A stretch of DNA of 64,000 nucleotides from Proteles cristata cristata. Taxonomy: Eukaryota > Chordata > Mammalia > Carnivora > Hyaenidae. Below the pieces are notes generated by a model. That model worked only from the letters and a program-made list of their open reading frames with translations, ran no database searches and was not told the DNA's origin. Position numbers and translations under genes: made by a program. This document shows positions 1 to 10,169 of this stretch, in pieces; within the stretch, counting starts at the first letter, position 1, and each line of letters starts with the position of its first letter. The DNA lies in the NCBI GenBank assembly GCA_017311185.1, contig JAESUZ010004128.1, positions 930,001 through 994,000 on the forward strand. The letters run 5' to 3'.

Positions 1-2
1 TT

Positions 3-28
<26 letters not shown>
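1..28. repeat. (CA)n microsatellite at window edge
   Basis: About 12 uninterrupted CA units after the first two bases. Confidence 0.9.
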
Positions 29-33
<5 letters not shown>

Positions 34-668
34 ATACACTCAGAGACTTGGAAAAAAATACTTATTTCTCCTACACACCAAAACTGGCAAAGGTTTATTT
101 AAAACACTGTATCCATTTCCTAGAGAGAATGTGAACGTATGGGAACTTGAGTAGGTGGAGAGTAGCAATCCAAGTTGGGGTGGTCAGATATGGGATGGAT
201 CTACTAAGAAGATGTTGATGGAACACAGAAATAGTTGTTTTTCTTTCAGTAGAGTAATAGTTATTTAAGCAAACAAATAATCTCTTGCTTACACTTTCCA
301 GAAAGTGGCGTAAAGAAAGATTATTTTGCTTGAGCGATAGGGATCGTTTTCCTATTCTCCAATTCATTTGTTTTGATAGATTGTACCCCAGGAATTCAAA
401 TTCAAATTATGCTAGAAAGAGAACATGAGTTTAAAAGCAGCTCTTAAAAGTTAAAAGAATCCTTCAACTTGTCTCCAAAACAACTCAGCTGCCATCCAAT
501 ATGGCAAATCAGACTCTAATAAGAACGGTTGTTGAATGACCTGGCCCAGAGGATCCTGGCCCAGCCTCAGGATGCCTGTTGGTGCTCTCTGAGGCGGCCA
601 GCAAAAGGGCCATGAGGACTGCCATCATACTGAGCAACACTGACTTTTCCATGAACACTTACTATGGT
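29..668. other. Unclassified sequence, no gene seen
   Basis: AT-rich sequence with no recognisable repeat family or exon. The one open frame here (95-367, minus) has no similarity I recognise and no coding character. Confidence 0.5.
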
Positions 669-908
669 CATAACTCTATCTTTGTTTTATTTTATTTTTA
701 TTTTTGAGAGAGAGATAGAGATAGCATGAGCAGGGGAGGGTCAGAGAGAGAGGGAGACACAGAATTTGAAGACAGGCTCCAGGCTCTGAGTTGTCAGCAC
801 AGAGCCCGACACGGGGCTTGAACCCACGGACCATGAGATCATGACCTGAGCCGAAGTCGGACGCTTAACCAACTGAGCCACCCAGGTGCCCCCATAACTC
901 TATCTTTG
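669..908 (-). mobile_element. CAN-SINE with 16-bp TSD
   Basis: The body (685-892) reads as the reverse complement of the felid tRNA-Lys SINE: T-rich tail, GA-rich segment, then GAGATCATGACCTGAGCC and a TGAGCCACCCAGGTGCCCC head. Flanking copies of CATAACTCTATCTTTG lie at 669-684 and 893-908. Confidence 0.95.
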
Positions 909-1135
909 AACATGCTGTTTTGAGCTCCCCTCTTTCGACTTGCTGGCTTCCTTCAAAGTCCATTTCAAATACCTCTTAGTCTATGAAGCCTTCCTTGACT
1001 ACTCTGGTAGATGGGATCACCCTCTTTTGTGTATCCCTTGCCTTTCATTTACACCCTATTTAAAGCATCTTATAAATATGCACATCTTTGATTTTCTCAC
1101 TATTCTGAGTACTGATTCAAGAATAGAGCTGTGAC
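909..1135 (+). mobile_element. L2-type LINE 3' remnant
   Basis: The run ...CCTCTTAGTCTATGAAGCCTTCC... followed by TTGACTAC resembles the 3' region of mammalian L2 (aggccttccctgaccac). It is highly diverged. The ORF on this strand is not meaningful. Confidence 0.55.
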
Positions 1136-1235
1136 TTAATCGTATCTGATATCCCCAGCCTTTAACTCAGTAGAAACTGAAAGTAGAAACTCAAGCAGAA
1201 ACTGCTCCGGAGTTAATCAATCAGTAACTGGGCTT

Positions 1236-2490
1236 TCATCTTCTTTTTGTTTTGTTTTGTTTTAGTGTATTTTTTTATTATTTTATTTTATTTATCATAA
1301 TAGTTGTAATCTTTAATCCCTATCCCTTATTTCCCTCACCCCCCACCTACTGTCTCTCTGATAGGCTTGTTCTTTATAGTTAAGAGTCCCTTCTTCTCTC
1401 TCTTGGGGCACCTGGGTGGCTCAATCAGTTCAGTGTCTGACTTCAGCTCAGGTCATGACCTCATGGTTCATGAGTTCAAGCCCTGTGTTAGGCTCTGTGC
1501 TGACAGCTCAGAACCTGGATCCTGCTTCAGATTCTGTGTCTCCCTCTCTCTGCTGCTCCCCTGCTTTTACTTTGTCTCTCTCTCAAAAATAAATAAACAT
1601 TTAAAAATTTAAAAAAAGTCTCTCTTTTACCTTTGCCCATTTGTTTTTTTCTTAAATTCTACATATGAGTGAGATCATATATTATTTGTTTTCCTCTGAC
1701 TGACTTATATCATTCACTTAGCATAATACTCTCTAGCTCTTGCAAATGGCAAGATTTCATTCTTTTTTATGGCTGAATAATAGTCTTATATATAGAGCTA
1801 TTTTATAAGTATATAATATTATATAGATTATATATTGTATATATTTGTCTCGTGAATATATGTGTATATTATTTTCTTTATCTATTATCTATTTATTTTC
1901 TATTATTTTCTTTATCCATTCATCAGTCAATGGACACTTGGGCTATTTTTATAATTTGGCTATTGTAAATAATGCTGCAATAAACATAGGGGTGCATGTA
2001 ACCATTTCAATTACTGTTTTTGCATTTTGGGGTAAATATCCAATAGTGTGATTACCAGAGCCAAGGGTAGTTCTAATTTTAGTCTGAAGAAACTCCATAT
2101 GGCTGCACCAGTTTACCTTCCCACCAACAGTGCATGAGGGTTCCTTTTTTTCCACATCCTAGCCAACACTTGTTGTTTCCTGTGTTTTTGAATTTAGCCA
2201 TTCTAATAGGTGTGAGTTGATATCTCACTGTAGTTTTTATTTCATTCCCATGATAATAAGTGATGTTGAGCATCTTTTCATGTGTCTGTTGGCCATCTGG
2301 ATGTCTTCTTTGGAGAAATGTCTTCATGTCTTCTGCCAATTTAAAAAATTGGGGTGTTGAATTTTGTATATTTGAATACTAACTCTTTATTGGATATGTC
2401 ATTTGCAAATATCTTCTCTCATTCAGTGGTTTTAGTACTGTCGACTGTTTCCTTTGCTGTGTAGAACCTTATTTTTAACGTACTTTTGAC
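1236..2490 (-). mobile_element. L1 3' end, split by a SINE
   Basis: The 3' UTR (1236-1404) and ORF2 3' end (1618-2490) of a minus-strand L1 are separated by a SINE. Reverse translation of 2079-2339 gives the L1 ORF2 C-terminal signature ([11 protein letters not shown] and Y-Q-L-T-P-I-R). Moderately diverged and 5' truncated. Confidence 0.85.
1405..1617 (+). mobile_element. CAN-SINE inserted in L1
   Basis: Begins GGGGCACCTGGGTGGCTCAATC and ends in CTCTCTCAAAAATAAATAAAC with an A-rich tail. It interrupts the minus-strand L1. No clean TSD was found. Confidence 0.9.
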
Positions 2491-2898
2491 ACCCACCTTG
2501 CTTTGACAATCAGAATGAGATCATGCCAACTTTGACCTGAACGGTTTGAGTCAGGGTATCACGCACAAATGGACCAGAGAGAAGGCTGATTGGTCTTGAG
2601 AACACTGAGAATTTTACTGCTCTACTTCTTAGCTAATTCACCAACTTCTGTTTATTTTGCTCAAAAGATGTTATATTCTTCATGATAAATCATGATGAGA
2701 AAAAAAGGTTCAGACAGAACTTGCAGATTATATCATTTTGGTACATCATGTTGTGTCTTTTTCCAAAATATTACAAATCACACTCATTTCTTTGATCATA
2801 TACTTCAGTGTAAACATGAACTGAAAACATAGTACCTATAACATCTATAAATAAATGAAATACTTGAGTTGATATTGTGGTTGTATTCCAAATAGCAT
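2491..2898. other. Unclassified sequence
   Basis: No gene or repeat recognised. Confidence 0.5.
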
Positions 2899-3030
2899 TT
2901 GTCTATCTATCTATCTATCTATCTATCATCTATCTATCTATCTATCTATCATCATCATCATCATCATCTATCTAATCTATGTATTATCTACCTATCATTT
3001 ATCTATGCATTATCTATCTATCATCTATTT

Positions 3031-3079
<49 letters not shown>

Positions 3080-3119
3080 CATCCATCCATCCATCCATCT
3101 ATCTATCTATATCTATATA
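2899..3119. repeat. Compound (CTAT)n/(CATC)n microsatellite
   Basis: Runs of CTAT interrupted by ATC triplets (2949-2967) and CATC units (3079-3099). The apparent ORF across it is only repeat translation. Confidence 0.97.
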
Positions 3120-3385
3120 TCTGAAGTATAGTTGACATACAATGCTATGTTAATTTCAGGTGTACAACATAGTGATTCAACAGCTCTGTATGTTATGCTC
3201 TTCTCACCACACATGTAGCTATCATCTGTCACCACACAACACTATTACAATACCCTTGACCATATTCCCTCTGCTGTACCTTAATTCTGTGACTTTTTCA
3301 CTACACAACTGGGAGCTTGCACCTCCTACTTTTCTTCTCCCGCTTGCCCTCACTTCCTCCCCTCTGGCAAGAATCAGTTTGTCTT
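3120..3385 (-). mobile_element. L1 3' UTR fragment
   Basis: Contains TTGACATACAATGCTATGTT and a following segment (AGCTATCATCTGTCACCA) typical of older carnivore L1 3' UTRs read on the opposite strand. A related fragment occurs at 27305-27715. Confidence 0.65.
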
Positions 3386-3916
3386 CTGTATCAAACAGCA
3401 TTTATTAAGGCTTTTCAGTGCCTCAACTCTGGAAAGTCATTTGGTCTTCATTACTTTGAGACTGTTTCAGGTTTAATGAAATGTTCTTTTTAGGGGCTAT
3501 CCGAGTCAACTTGATAAACAATTTACTACTGAGGTAAAAAATTATAAATACAAGATGATTTCTTAAGAATGTGTATAAATGTGGGAAAAGTGTATAGAAC
3601 GGATGTTCTTTGAAAGTAATAAAAGCATGGAGGCTCTGTTTGGGTTTTATGTCAACTTTCCTTCTTTTGGCTACTGCGTACATAAAAGAACAGTGCTGTA
3701 AAAGGAACGAACCTAGACATTTTATTTAATTTGGGCAAAAACAGGAGACAGTAAAAATAAAGCTGATAAAGAGAACATATTGGAAATCTGGCTGGGGTGT
3801 GTCAACTTATAAAAGCATCAGGTTATTTGAAAACCGAAATAAAACTGAAAAAAGTCAAGTGGGAGAAATAAAAATTTAGAAAAAAATCCCAGTATTTAAT
3901 AGATTGTAAGAAAGTA

Positions 3917-3918
<2 letters not shown>
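3386..3918. other. Unclassified AT-rich sequence
   Basis: No gene or repeat family recognised. Confidence 0.5.

Positions 3919-3958
<40 letters not shown>
3919..3958. repeat. (TG)n microsatellite
   Basis: About 19 TG units. Confidence 0.95.
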
Positions 3959-3960
<2 letters not shown>

Positions 3961-5074
3961 CAGGCACATTTTAATGCCTCTCTATGAACTAAGAGGAAAA
4001 CTAAGAGGAAAAAGATCTTCCCCATCTTTTTATACACAGCTAAGTGCCTCACTGTGTGGATGGACCATAGTTTATTCAATGGCTCTCCTGTGTGTGAGCA
4101 TTTAAGTTGTTTCCAAGACTTTTGCCATTACCAGCAATGCTGCAGTTAATACCAGTGTATTAATATCACAAACACCATTTTCCTATTGTGGCAGGTGAAA
4201 TTTAGAGTAAACCCCTAAAAAGTAGGGTTTACTGAGAAATAAAGTGAAAACCTATGTAGTTCTGTTAGACATTGCTGGATTCTCTGCAAAGGTTGTCAAT
4301 TTGCATTCCCACCAGTAATGTGTGAGTGCCCTGTTTCCCAGTCTCACCGACTGAATGTGCTATTAGGCTTTTTAATTTTTTGCCTAATTGTTAGGGGGAA
4401 AATGGCATCTCAGGGTACTTTTAATTTTCATTTTGCTAATGAGGAATGAGTTTGAACATTTTACCCAATGTTTAAGGCCTAAAATTATATTTAATGACTA
4501 GCATCTGTTTTTTGCCAATTCTCTTATTAGGTTTTGGCCTTTTTTCCTTTCTAGTTTCCTTATTGTACATTAAGGAATTATCCCTCTATTTGTGATATAT
4601 GCTGAAGATATTTTCTTCCAGTTTCTGAGTTGTCTTTTGATGTTTTTGCAATTTAAAAGATTTTTGAAAATGTAGTTAATCAAGTATAATTATATTTTAT
4701 TTTATTACAATTGGGCATTGAATCATAACTAGAAACTCTTTGCCCAATACAGGTCCTAAAATCTTTATGGTTATTTCTAGTCCTTGTGAGGTTTCATTTT
4801 TTATGTTTAGATCCATGACCTCTCTTGAATTTATTCTTGTGCACGATATATGTTATGGATATGTTTTCCAGGACATTTTACATCGATCCACTTTGCATTC
4901 TTGTATAGATATCACTTGCTCATTGTCACTTCCCTGTTGCAGCGTGAGGTTCTGCTTGTTAAGACTTTAATGTTTTTGCATTAATATTTGTAAATGACAT
5001 TTGTCTGTAATTTTCTTTTTGTGTATGCAACGTCTTTATCAGACTTAGTTATTAAAGTCATGCTTGTTTCATAG

Positions 5075-5302
5075 AAACATTAAAATCCTCTTTTTTTAAG
5101 TTTATTTATTTTGAGAAAGATAGCACAAGCTATGGGGGAATAGAAAGAGAGGGAGACAGAGAATCCCAAGCAGGCTCCGTGCTGTCAGCACAGAGCCCGA
5201 TGCAGGGCTCAAACTCGTGAACCATGAGGTCATGACCTGAGCCGAAATCAAGAGTCCAACACTTAATTGGCTGAGCCATCCGGGCACTGCAAAACATTAA
5301 AA
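5075..5302 (-). mobile_element. CAN-SINE with 11-bp TSD
   Basis: Body 5086-5291 with a T-rich tail first and a degenerate head GGCTGAGCCATCCGGGCACTGC. Flanks AAACATTAAAA at 5075-5085 and 5292-5302. Confidence 0.92.
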
Positions 5303-6188
5303 CGTTCTTAATTATTGATACCCTGGAACTGTTTACAGAGCGCTGGTAGAATGGAAGTTTCGTAGAATTCCTCTGTGGAACAGTCTAGGCAGTGTTTCTC
5401 TTACAACTTAGTTCTTCGATACCCTTCTCTTCCCTTGTAGTAAATTGGCTTAAACTTTCTATTTTTATTTGCCTTCATTTCTCTAAACTGTGCTTCCCAA
5501 TGCTATTGTTTCATCTACCCTTTCAAAATGATTTTCCCTTGTCATTTCTTATTTTGCATATGTGTGTTTCTTCCCTTTTTTATTAATCTAACAAATGTTT
5601 GGTTAATAAAAGAAAACCTTGATTCTTATTTTGGCTTACTAACTAGGTGCATTAAGTTTTTCTTTTTTACCTCATTAGCTTCTGCTTTTGTCTTGATTAT
5701 TTTATGTTTTCTTTTTGTTTGCTTAGATGTTTCCTTTGAGTTGGGAATTTGGTTCACTTTCCCTCATTTTGTCAATATTTGAAAATAGTAGTGTTTGTTG
5801 TCAGGTTTCTTCTGATCACTGCTTTCATGGCTCATAAAATAAGTTTTGATACATATGCTTCACTATTATTATTTTTTAAAGATTCTATTATTTCACTCCT
5901 TATGTCTCTTTTTACACAAGAATTATTTAATGGGCAGATTTCTAGGTAGAGGTCTTTTTAGATTTTTAAATTTTGTTAATAATGTCTAATTTGATTGCAT
6001 CATGATCAGAGTATGTTTGTACTGTGTCTATTTCTCTAAACTTAATGTTTACTTTGTAACCATATATATGATCAAATATTTTGTGAATATTCCATATGCA
6101 CTCGAGAAATGATGTCTTTCCTTATAGCAGGATGTGACATTTATTATATAAAGGCTGATGAATTGATTATGCTTTTTATATTTTCTAT

Positions 6189-6453
6189 AGTCTTACCAAT
6201 CAAATTTTTTAATGCCTATTTTTGAGAGAGAGAGACAGAGAGAGAGACAGAGAGAGAGACAGAGAGAAGGGGAGGGGTGGAGAGAAAGATGGAGATACAG
6301 AATCCGAAGAAGGCTCCAGGCTCTGAGCAGTCAGCAGAGAGCCTGATATGGGGCTCACACTCATAGCCCTGAGACCATGACCTGAGATCATGACCTGAGC
6401 TGAAGTCAGACACTTAACCGACAGACCCATAAAGGCATGCCAGTCTTACCCAT
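6189..6453 (-). mobile_element. CAN-SINE with about 12-bp TSD
   Basis: Body 6201-6441 with an expanded GA-rich segment (GAGACAGAGA units near 6223-6267). Flanks AGTCTTACCAAT (6189) and AGTCTTACCCAT (6442) differ at one base. Confidence 0.9.
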
Positions 6454-7528
6454 TTCTGCCACTTAATCAGTTATATTGAAGTCTCCTACCATTAGTATAT
6501 TTTAATCTATATCTTTTCGCTTCTCTTGTAGATTCTGCTTATTTAAAGGTGATTAATGTGTTATTCAGTGATACATGCTTGTAACCCTTCTAACTGCATT
6601 GCAAATTGTGGCTTTTGCATGGTAATTTGTGTTTTGTCTCCCTTAGTGGTTTTTTTTTTTTTTGTCTGTTTGTTCGAATTCTATTTTTGTCTGATACTAG
6701 GATCACTACTCTGACTTCTAAGTGTTTCTGTTTGCCTATTACAGCTTTGCTCATTCTTCTTTTGTTTGTTTTTAAGCTTTCAAAATCCTCTCGTTTTCTG
6801 TACCTCTCTTATATACAGCATTTACTAGGATCTTGTTTGTCCACCAAATAAAACATCCTTGTCTTGACACAGGTGTGTTAAGTCTTATTAACATTAATAT
6901 CATTAGAATTAAGCCTTATTAACATAGCATTTGACACATGTTCAGTCCCGGCTTTGTCATACATTTTGTATTATCGTGTTAAGAGTATTGATTCCTCCCC
7001 CTTGAGTGCTGTGGGAAGATGGCGAATAGCCATAGTTCCAAGGACGAAAGACCCTGCACGTCCCCGCCCCCGAGAGCCCGTTTGTGACATCACTCTGGAG
7101 TGACAGTACCCCTGAACTGAGGTGCATGGAGATGGATTCTTTAAGACATCGGGGTTTGAATCCCAGCCGAGCACCAGGCAGGCGTGGGAGAAGGTGGGGT
7201 AGGACATGGCCCCCTCTCACGCCCACGGGGCGAGGTGAGGACGGCCTGAACAGCGCGGTTTGGGACACGGGGTCTGAGGAGAAGAGACTGGGGGGTCGCC
7301 ATTTTTCTCCCCATCACCAACAAGGCGAGGCTTCAGGGAACGGACAGTGGGCCTGCACCAAACCACGGCCCTCCCTGCCTGGTAACTGGGTGTGCGCCAG
7401 AGCAAGACTGACACTGACTGAACCAGACAGTTCCTCCTCCAGCCCAGCACGGGCACGGGTTCCAACGTAGTCAGATATCGTCGGGTGGTTTGCATTCTCT
7501 GGTTTGGTTTTTGGTCAATTCTTATTAT

Positions 7529-7655
7529 ATGTGTGTGTGTATATATATATATATTTTTTTTTCAATTCTTATTTTATGTGTATATATGTGAGTATATACA
7601 CACACACATATATATACACATGTGTGTGTATATATATATATATATTCTTCCTTTT
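7529..7655. repeat. (TG)n/(TA)n/(CA)n compound microsatellite
   Basis: Alternating TGTG, TATA and CACA runs inside the L1 5' UTR. Confidence 0.9.
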
Positions 7656-7699
7656 ATTTCTTCCCTTCTCTACTGATTATTCTGGTTGTTGGTTTGTTT

Positions 7700-7933
7700 A
7701 AGCAGGCATTTTTTTTAATGTTTATTTATTTTTGAGACAGAGAGAGACAGAGCATGAACAGGGAGTGGGCACAGAGAGAAGAAGACACAGAATCTGAAGC
7801 AGGCTCCAGGCTCTGAGCTGTTAGCACAAAGCCCAATATGGGGCTCAAATCACAAACTGGGAGATCATGACATGAGCCGAAGTTGGACGCTTAACCTACT
7901 GAGCCACCCAGGCACCCCTAAGCAGACATTTTT
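7700..7933 (-). mobile_element. CAN-SINE with 14-bp TSD
   Basis: Body 7714-7919. Flanks AAGCAGGCATTTTT (7700) and AAGCAGACATTTTT (7920) differ at one base. Confidence 0.93.
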
Positions 7934-8103
7934 AATCTACTTTTTTTACACCTCTTCTGCATCTCCTTCTTTATTCCCCCCCCCCCCTCCCCGGATTAAC
8001 CCATATAGTTTCTCTGATTCTCTGCCTGGTCAATATTTTTTTTTCTCTTCCTTTTCCCTGCCCCTGTCATTTCTCTCTCTGTATGGGATAAGGCCTCTTC
8101 CAC

Positions 8104-8362
8104 CACCAACCCCCACTTTTTAAGAAAAAAATTAATGCTTATTTTGAGAGAGAGAAAGACAGACAGACAGACAGACATAGCATGGAGGGCAGAGAGAGAG
8201 AGAAAGGGAGACACAGAATCTGAAGCGGGCTCCGAGCTCTGAGCTGTCAGCACAGAGCCTGACACAGAGCTCAGACTCACAAACTGTGAGATCATGAACT
8301 GAGCTGAAGTCAGACGCTTAACCAACCGAGTCACCCAGGTGTCTTACCACCCCACCTTTTTA
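8104..8362 (-). mobile_element. CAN-SINE, second insertion in the L1 5' UTR
   Basis: Body about 8123-8345, with a short (GACA)n run near 8157-8176. Flanks ACCAACCCCCACTTTTTAA and ACCACCCCACCTTTTTAA are imperfect copies. Confidence 0.88.
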
Positions 8363-8534
8363 AAAATTACTCCCAGAGTTTCAACAACAGACAGCATGAA
8401 ACACACTCCAAAAACATCTCTTGAAAGGCCAGGCCTTGGACAGCGTCGTGACCCCTTTTTAATATAGCAGTGCTCACAAGAGCAAGACTCATAACAAGCT
8501 GTTAAAAGACATCAGGGACAGAAAACTAGCCAAT

Positions 8535-10130
8535 ATGATGAAATGGAAGAATTCTCCTCAAAAGAAATTTCAGGAAGAAATGACCACTAGAGAATTGCTC
8601 AAAACAGATATAAACAATATATCTGAGCAAGAATTTAGAATACTAGTCATCAGATATCTGGGCCTGAAAAAAGCACAAAATATAGCAGAGTATCTATCAC
8701 TGCAGAGGTCAAGGAATGAAGAAATAGTCACAACAAATTAAGAAATGATGTAACAGTGGCTAAAATGAACAAATCAAGAGACTATAGATGCTGGCAAGGA
8801 TGTGGAGAAACAGACACCCTCCTACACTGTTGGTAGGGATGTAAACTGGTGCAGACCCTCTGGAAAACAGTGTGAAGGCTCCTCAAAAAATTATCAATAG
8901 AACTTCCCTATGACCAGCAATAGCACTGCTAGGAATTTACCCGAGGGATACAGGAGTGCTGATGCATAGGGGCACATGTACCCCAATGTTCATAGCAGCA
9001 CTCTCAACAATAACCAAATCATGGAAAGAGACTAAGTGTCCATCAACTGACAAATGGATCAAGAAGATGTGGTTTAACTACACAATGGAATGCTACCTGG
9101 GGCTGAGAAAGAATGAAATCTGGCCATGTGTAGCAACATGGATGGAACTTGAGGGTGTTATGCTGAGTGAAATAAGTCAGGCAGTGAAGGACAGATACCA
9201 TATGTTTTCACTTATAAGTGGAACAGGAGAAACTTAACAGAGGACAATGACAGAGGAGAAGGGGAAAAATAGTTGGGGAGAGGGAGGGAGGGAGGCAAAC
9301 CATAAGAGACTCTTGAATACTGAGAACAAACTGAAGGCTCATGGGAGTGAGGGAGAAGGGAAGGGGGTGATGGGTATGGAGGAGGGCACTTGTTGGGATG
9401 AGCACTGGGTGTTATATGTAAACCAACTTGACAATAAACTATAAAAGAAAAAAAGAAATGCTGTAAATGAGGTGCAAAATAAATTAGATGCAGTGACAGC
9501 AAAGATGGAGGAGGAAGAGGGGAGATTAAGTGAAATAGAAGATAAGATTATGAAAAATTATGAAGGTGAGAAAAAGAGAGCTAAGAAAATACTAGATCAT
9601 GAGGGGAGAACTATAGAACTAAGTGACTCAATGAAATGTAATATCTGTATCATAGGAGTTCCAAAAGAAGAAGGGAGTGAGAGAAAGTGGCAGGTTTACC
9701 TGAATAAATTATAGCTGAGAACGTCCCTATTCTGGGGAAGGAAATAGATACCCAAATTAAGGACACACAGAGAACTCCCTTCAGATTTAACAAAAATAGG
9801 TCTTCTCCATGGCATATTATAGTGAAACTGCCAAAATACAAAAATAAAGAGAGAATTCTGAAGGCAGCTAGGGACAAATGGATCTTAACCTACAAGGGTA
9901 GACACATAATGGTAGTACCAGACCTATGAAGCTTGGCAGGCCAGAAGGGAGTGGTAGGAAATATTCAATGTGCTGAATAGGAAAAATATGTAGCCATGAT
10001 CCTTTATCAAGCAAGGCTGTCATTCAGAATAGAAAGAGATAAAGCCTTTCCCAGGCAAACAAAAACTAAAGGAGTTCCTGACCATTAAACCAGCCCTGCA
10101 AGAGATCCTAGGGGAGTTTATGATTGGAAC
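8535..10130 (+). pseudogene. L1 ORF1 remnant, interrupted by a nested L1
   Basis: The protein begins M-M-K-W-K-N-S-P-Q-K-K-F-Q-E, the same start as in the L1 ORF1 at 45411 (minus). It runs to about 8741, is broken by a nested 3' L1 fragment, then resumes at 9472 with coiled-coil sequence, an RNA-binding-like segment (C-N-I-C-I-I-G-V-P-K) and a C-terminal region with the R-I-L-K-A-A-R-D signature around 9852-9880. Several stops follow. In an intact element ORF1 encodes the RNA-binding chaperone of the L1 particle; this copy cannot. Confidence 0.8.
8739..9467 (+). mobile_element. 5'-truncated L1 nested in L1 ORF1
   Basis: ORF2 C-terminal sequence (8755-9235, with C-T-P-M-F-I-A-A-L-S-T-I) runs into a 3' UTR ending GACAATAAACTATAAAAG. 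Flanks TAAGAAATGATGTAA (8739-8753) and AAAGAAATGCTGTAA (9453-9467) form an imperfect TSD. It is younger than its host. Confidence 0.87.
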
Positions 10131-10169
10131 ACTGCAAAGGCTACAAAGGACCGGAGACATCACCACAAG

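Larger units (their letters stand above)
3965..6955 (-). mobile_element. Ancient L1, minus strand, with two nested SINEs
   Basis: Reading the complement, the order is 3' UTR and ORF2 C-terminus (about 3965-4700), the reverse transcriptase region (about 4700-5085 and 5303-6100), then endonuclease-like sequence (6454-6950). Phrases such as GCATTCCCACCAGTAATGTG (ORF2 3' end, complement) are recognisable. It carries many stops and indels. SINEs at 5086 and 6201 are younger insertions. Confidence 0.75.
6990..8500 (+). promoter_or_regulatory. L1 5' UTR/internal promoter (degenerate)
   Basis: GC-rich at 7010-7470, then GT/AT microsatellite sequence (7529-7655), two SINEs and a C/T-rich stretch. The GC-rich part is homologous on the complement to 46.2-47.1 kb. 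Open frames in it (7084-7470 and its minus-strand shadows) are compositional. Confidence 0.75.

Noticed and set aside
2899..3135. Serine/tyrosine/isoleucine-repeat protein
   Set aside because: Direct translation of a tetranucleotide microsatellite.
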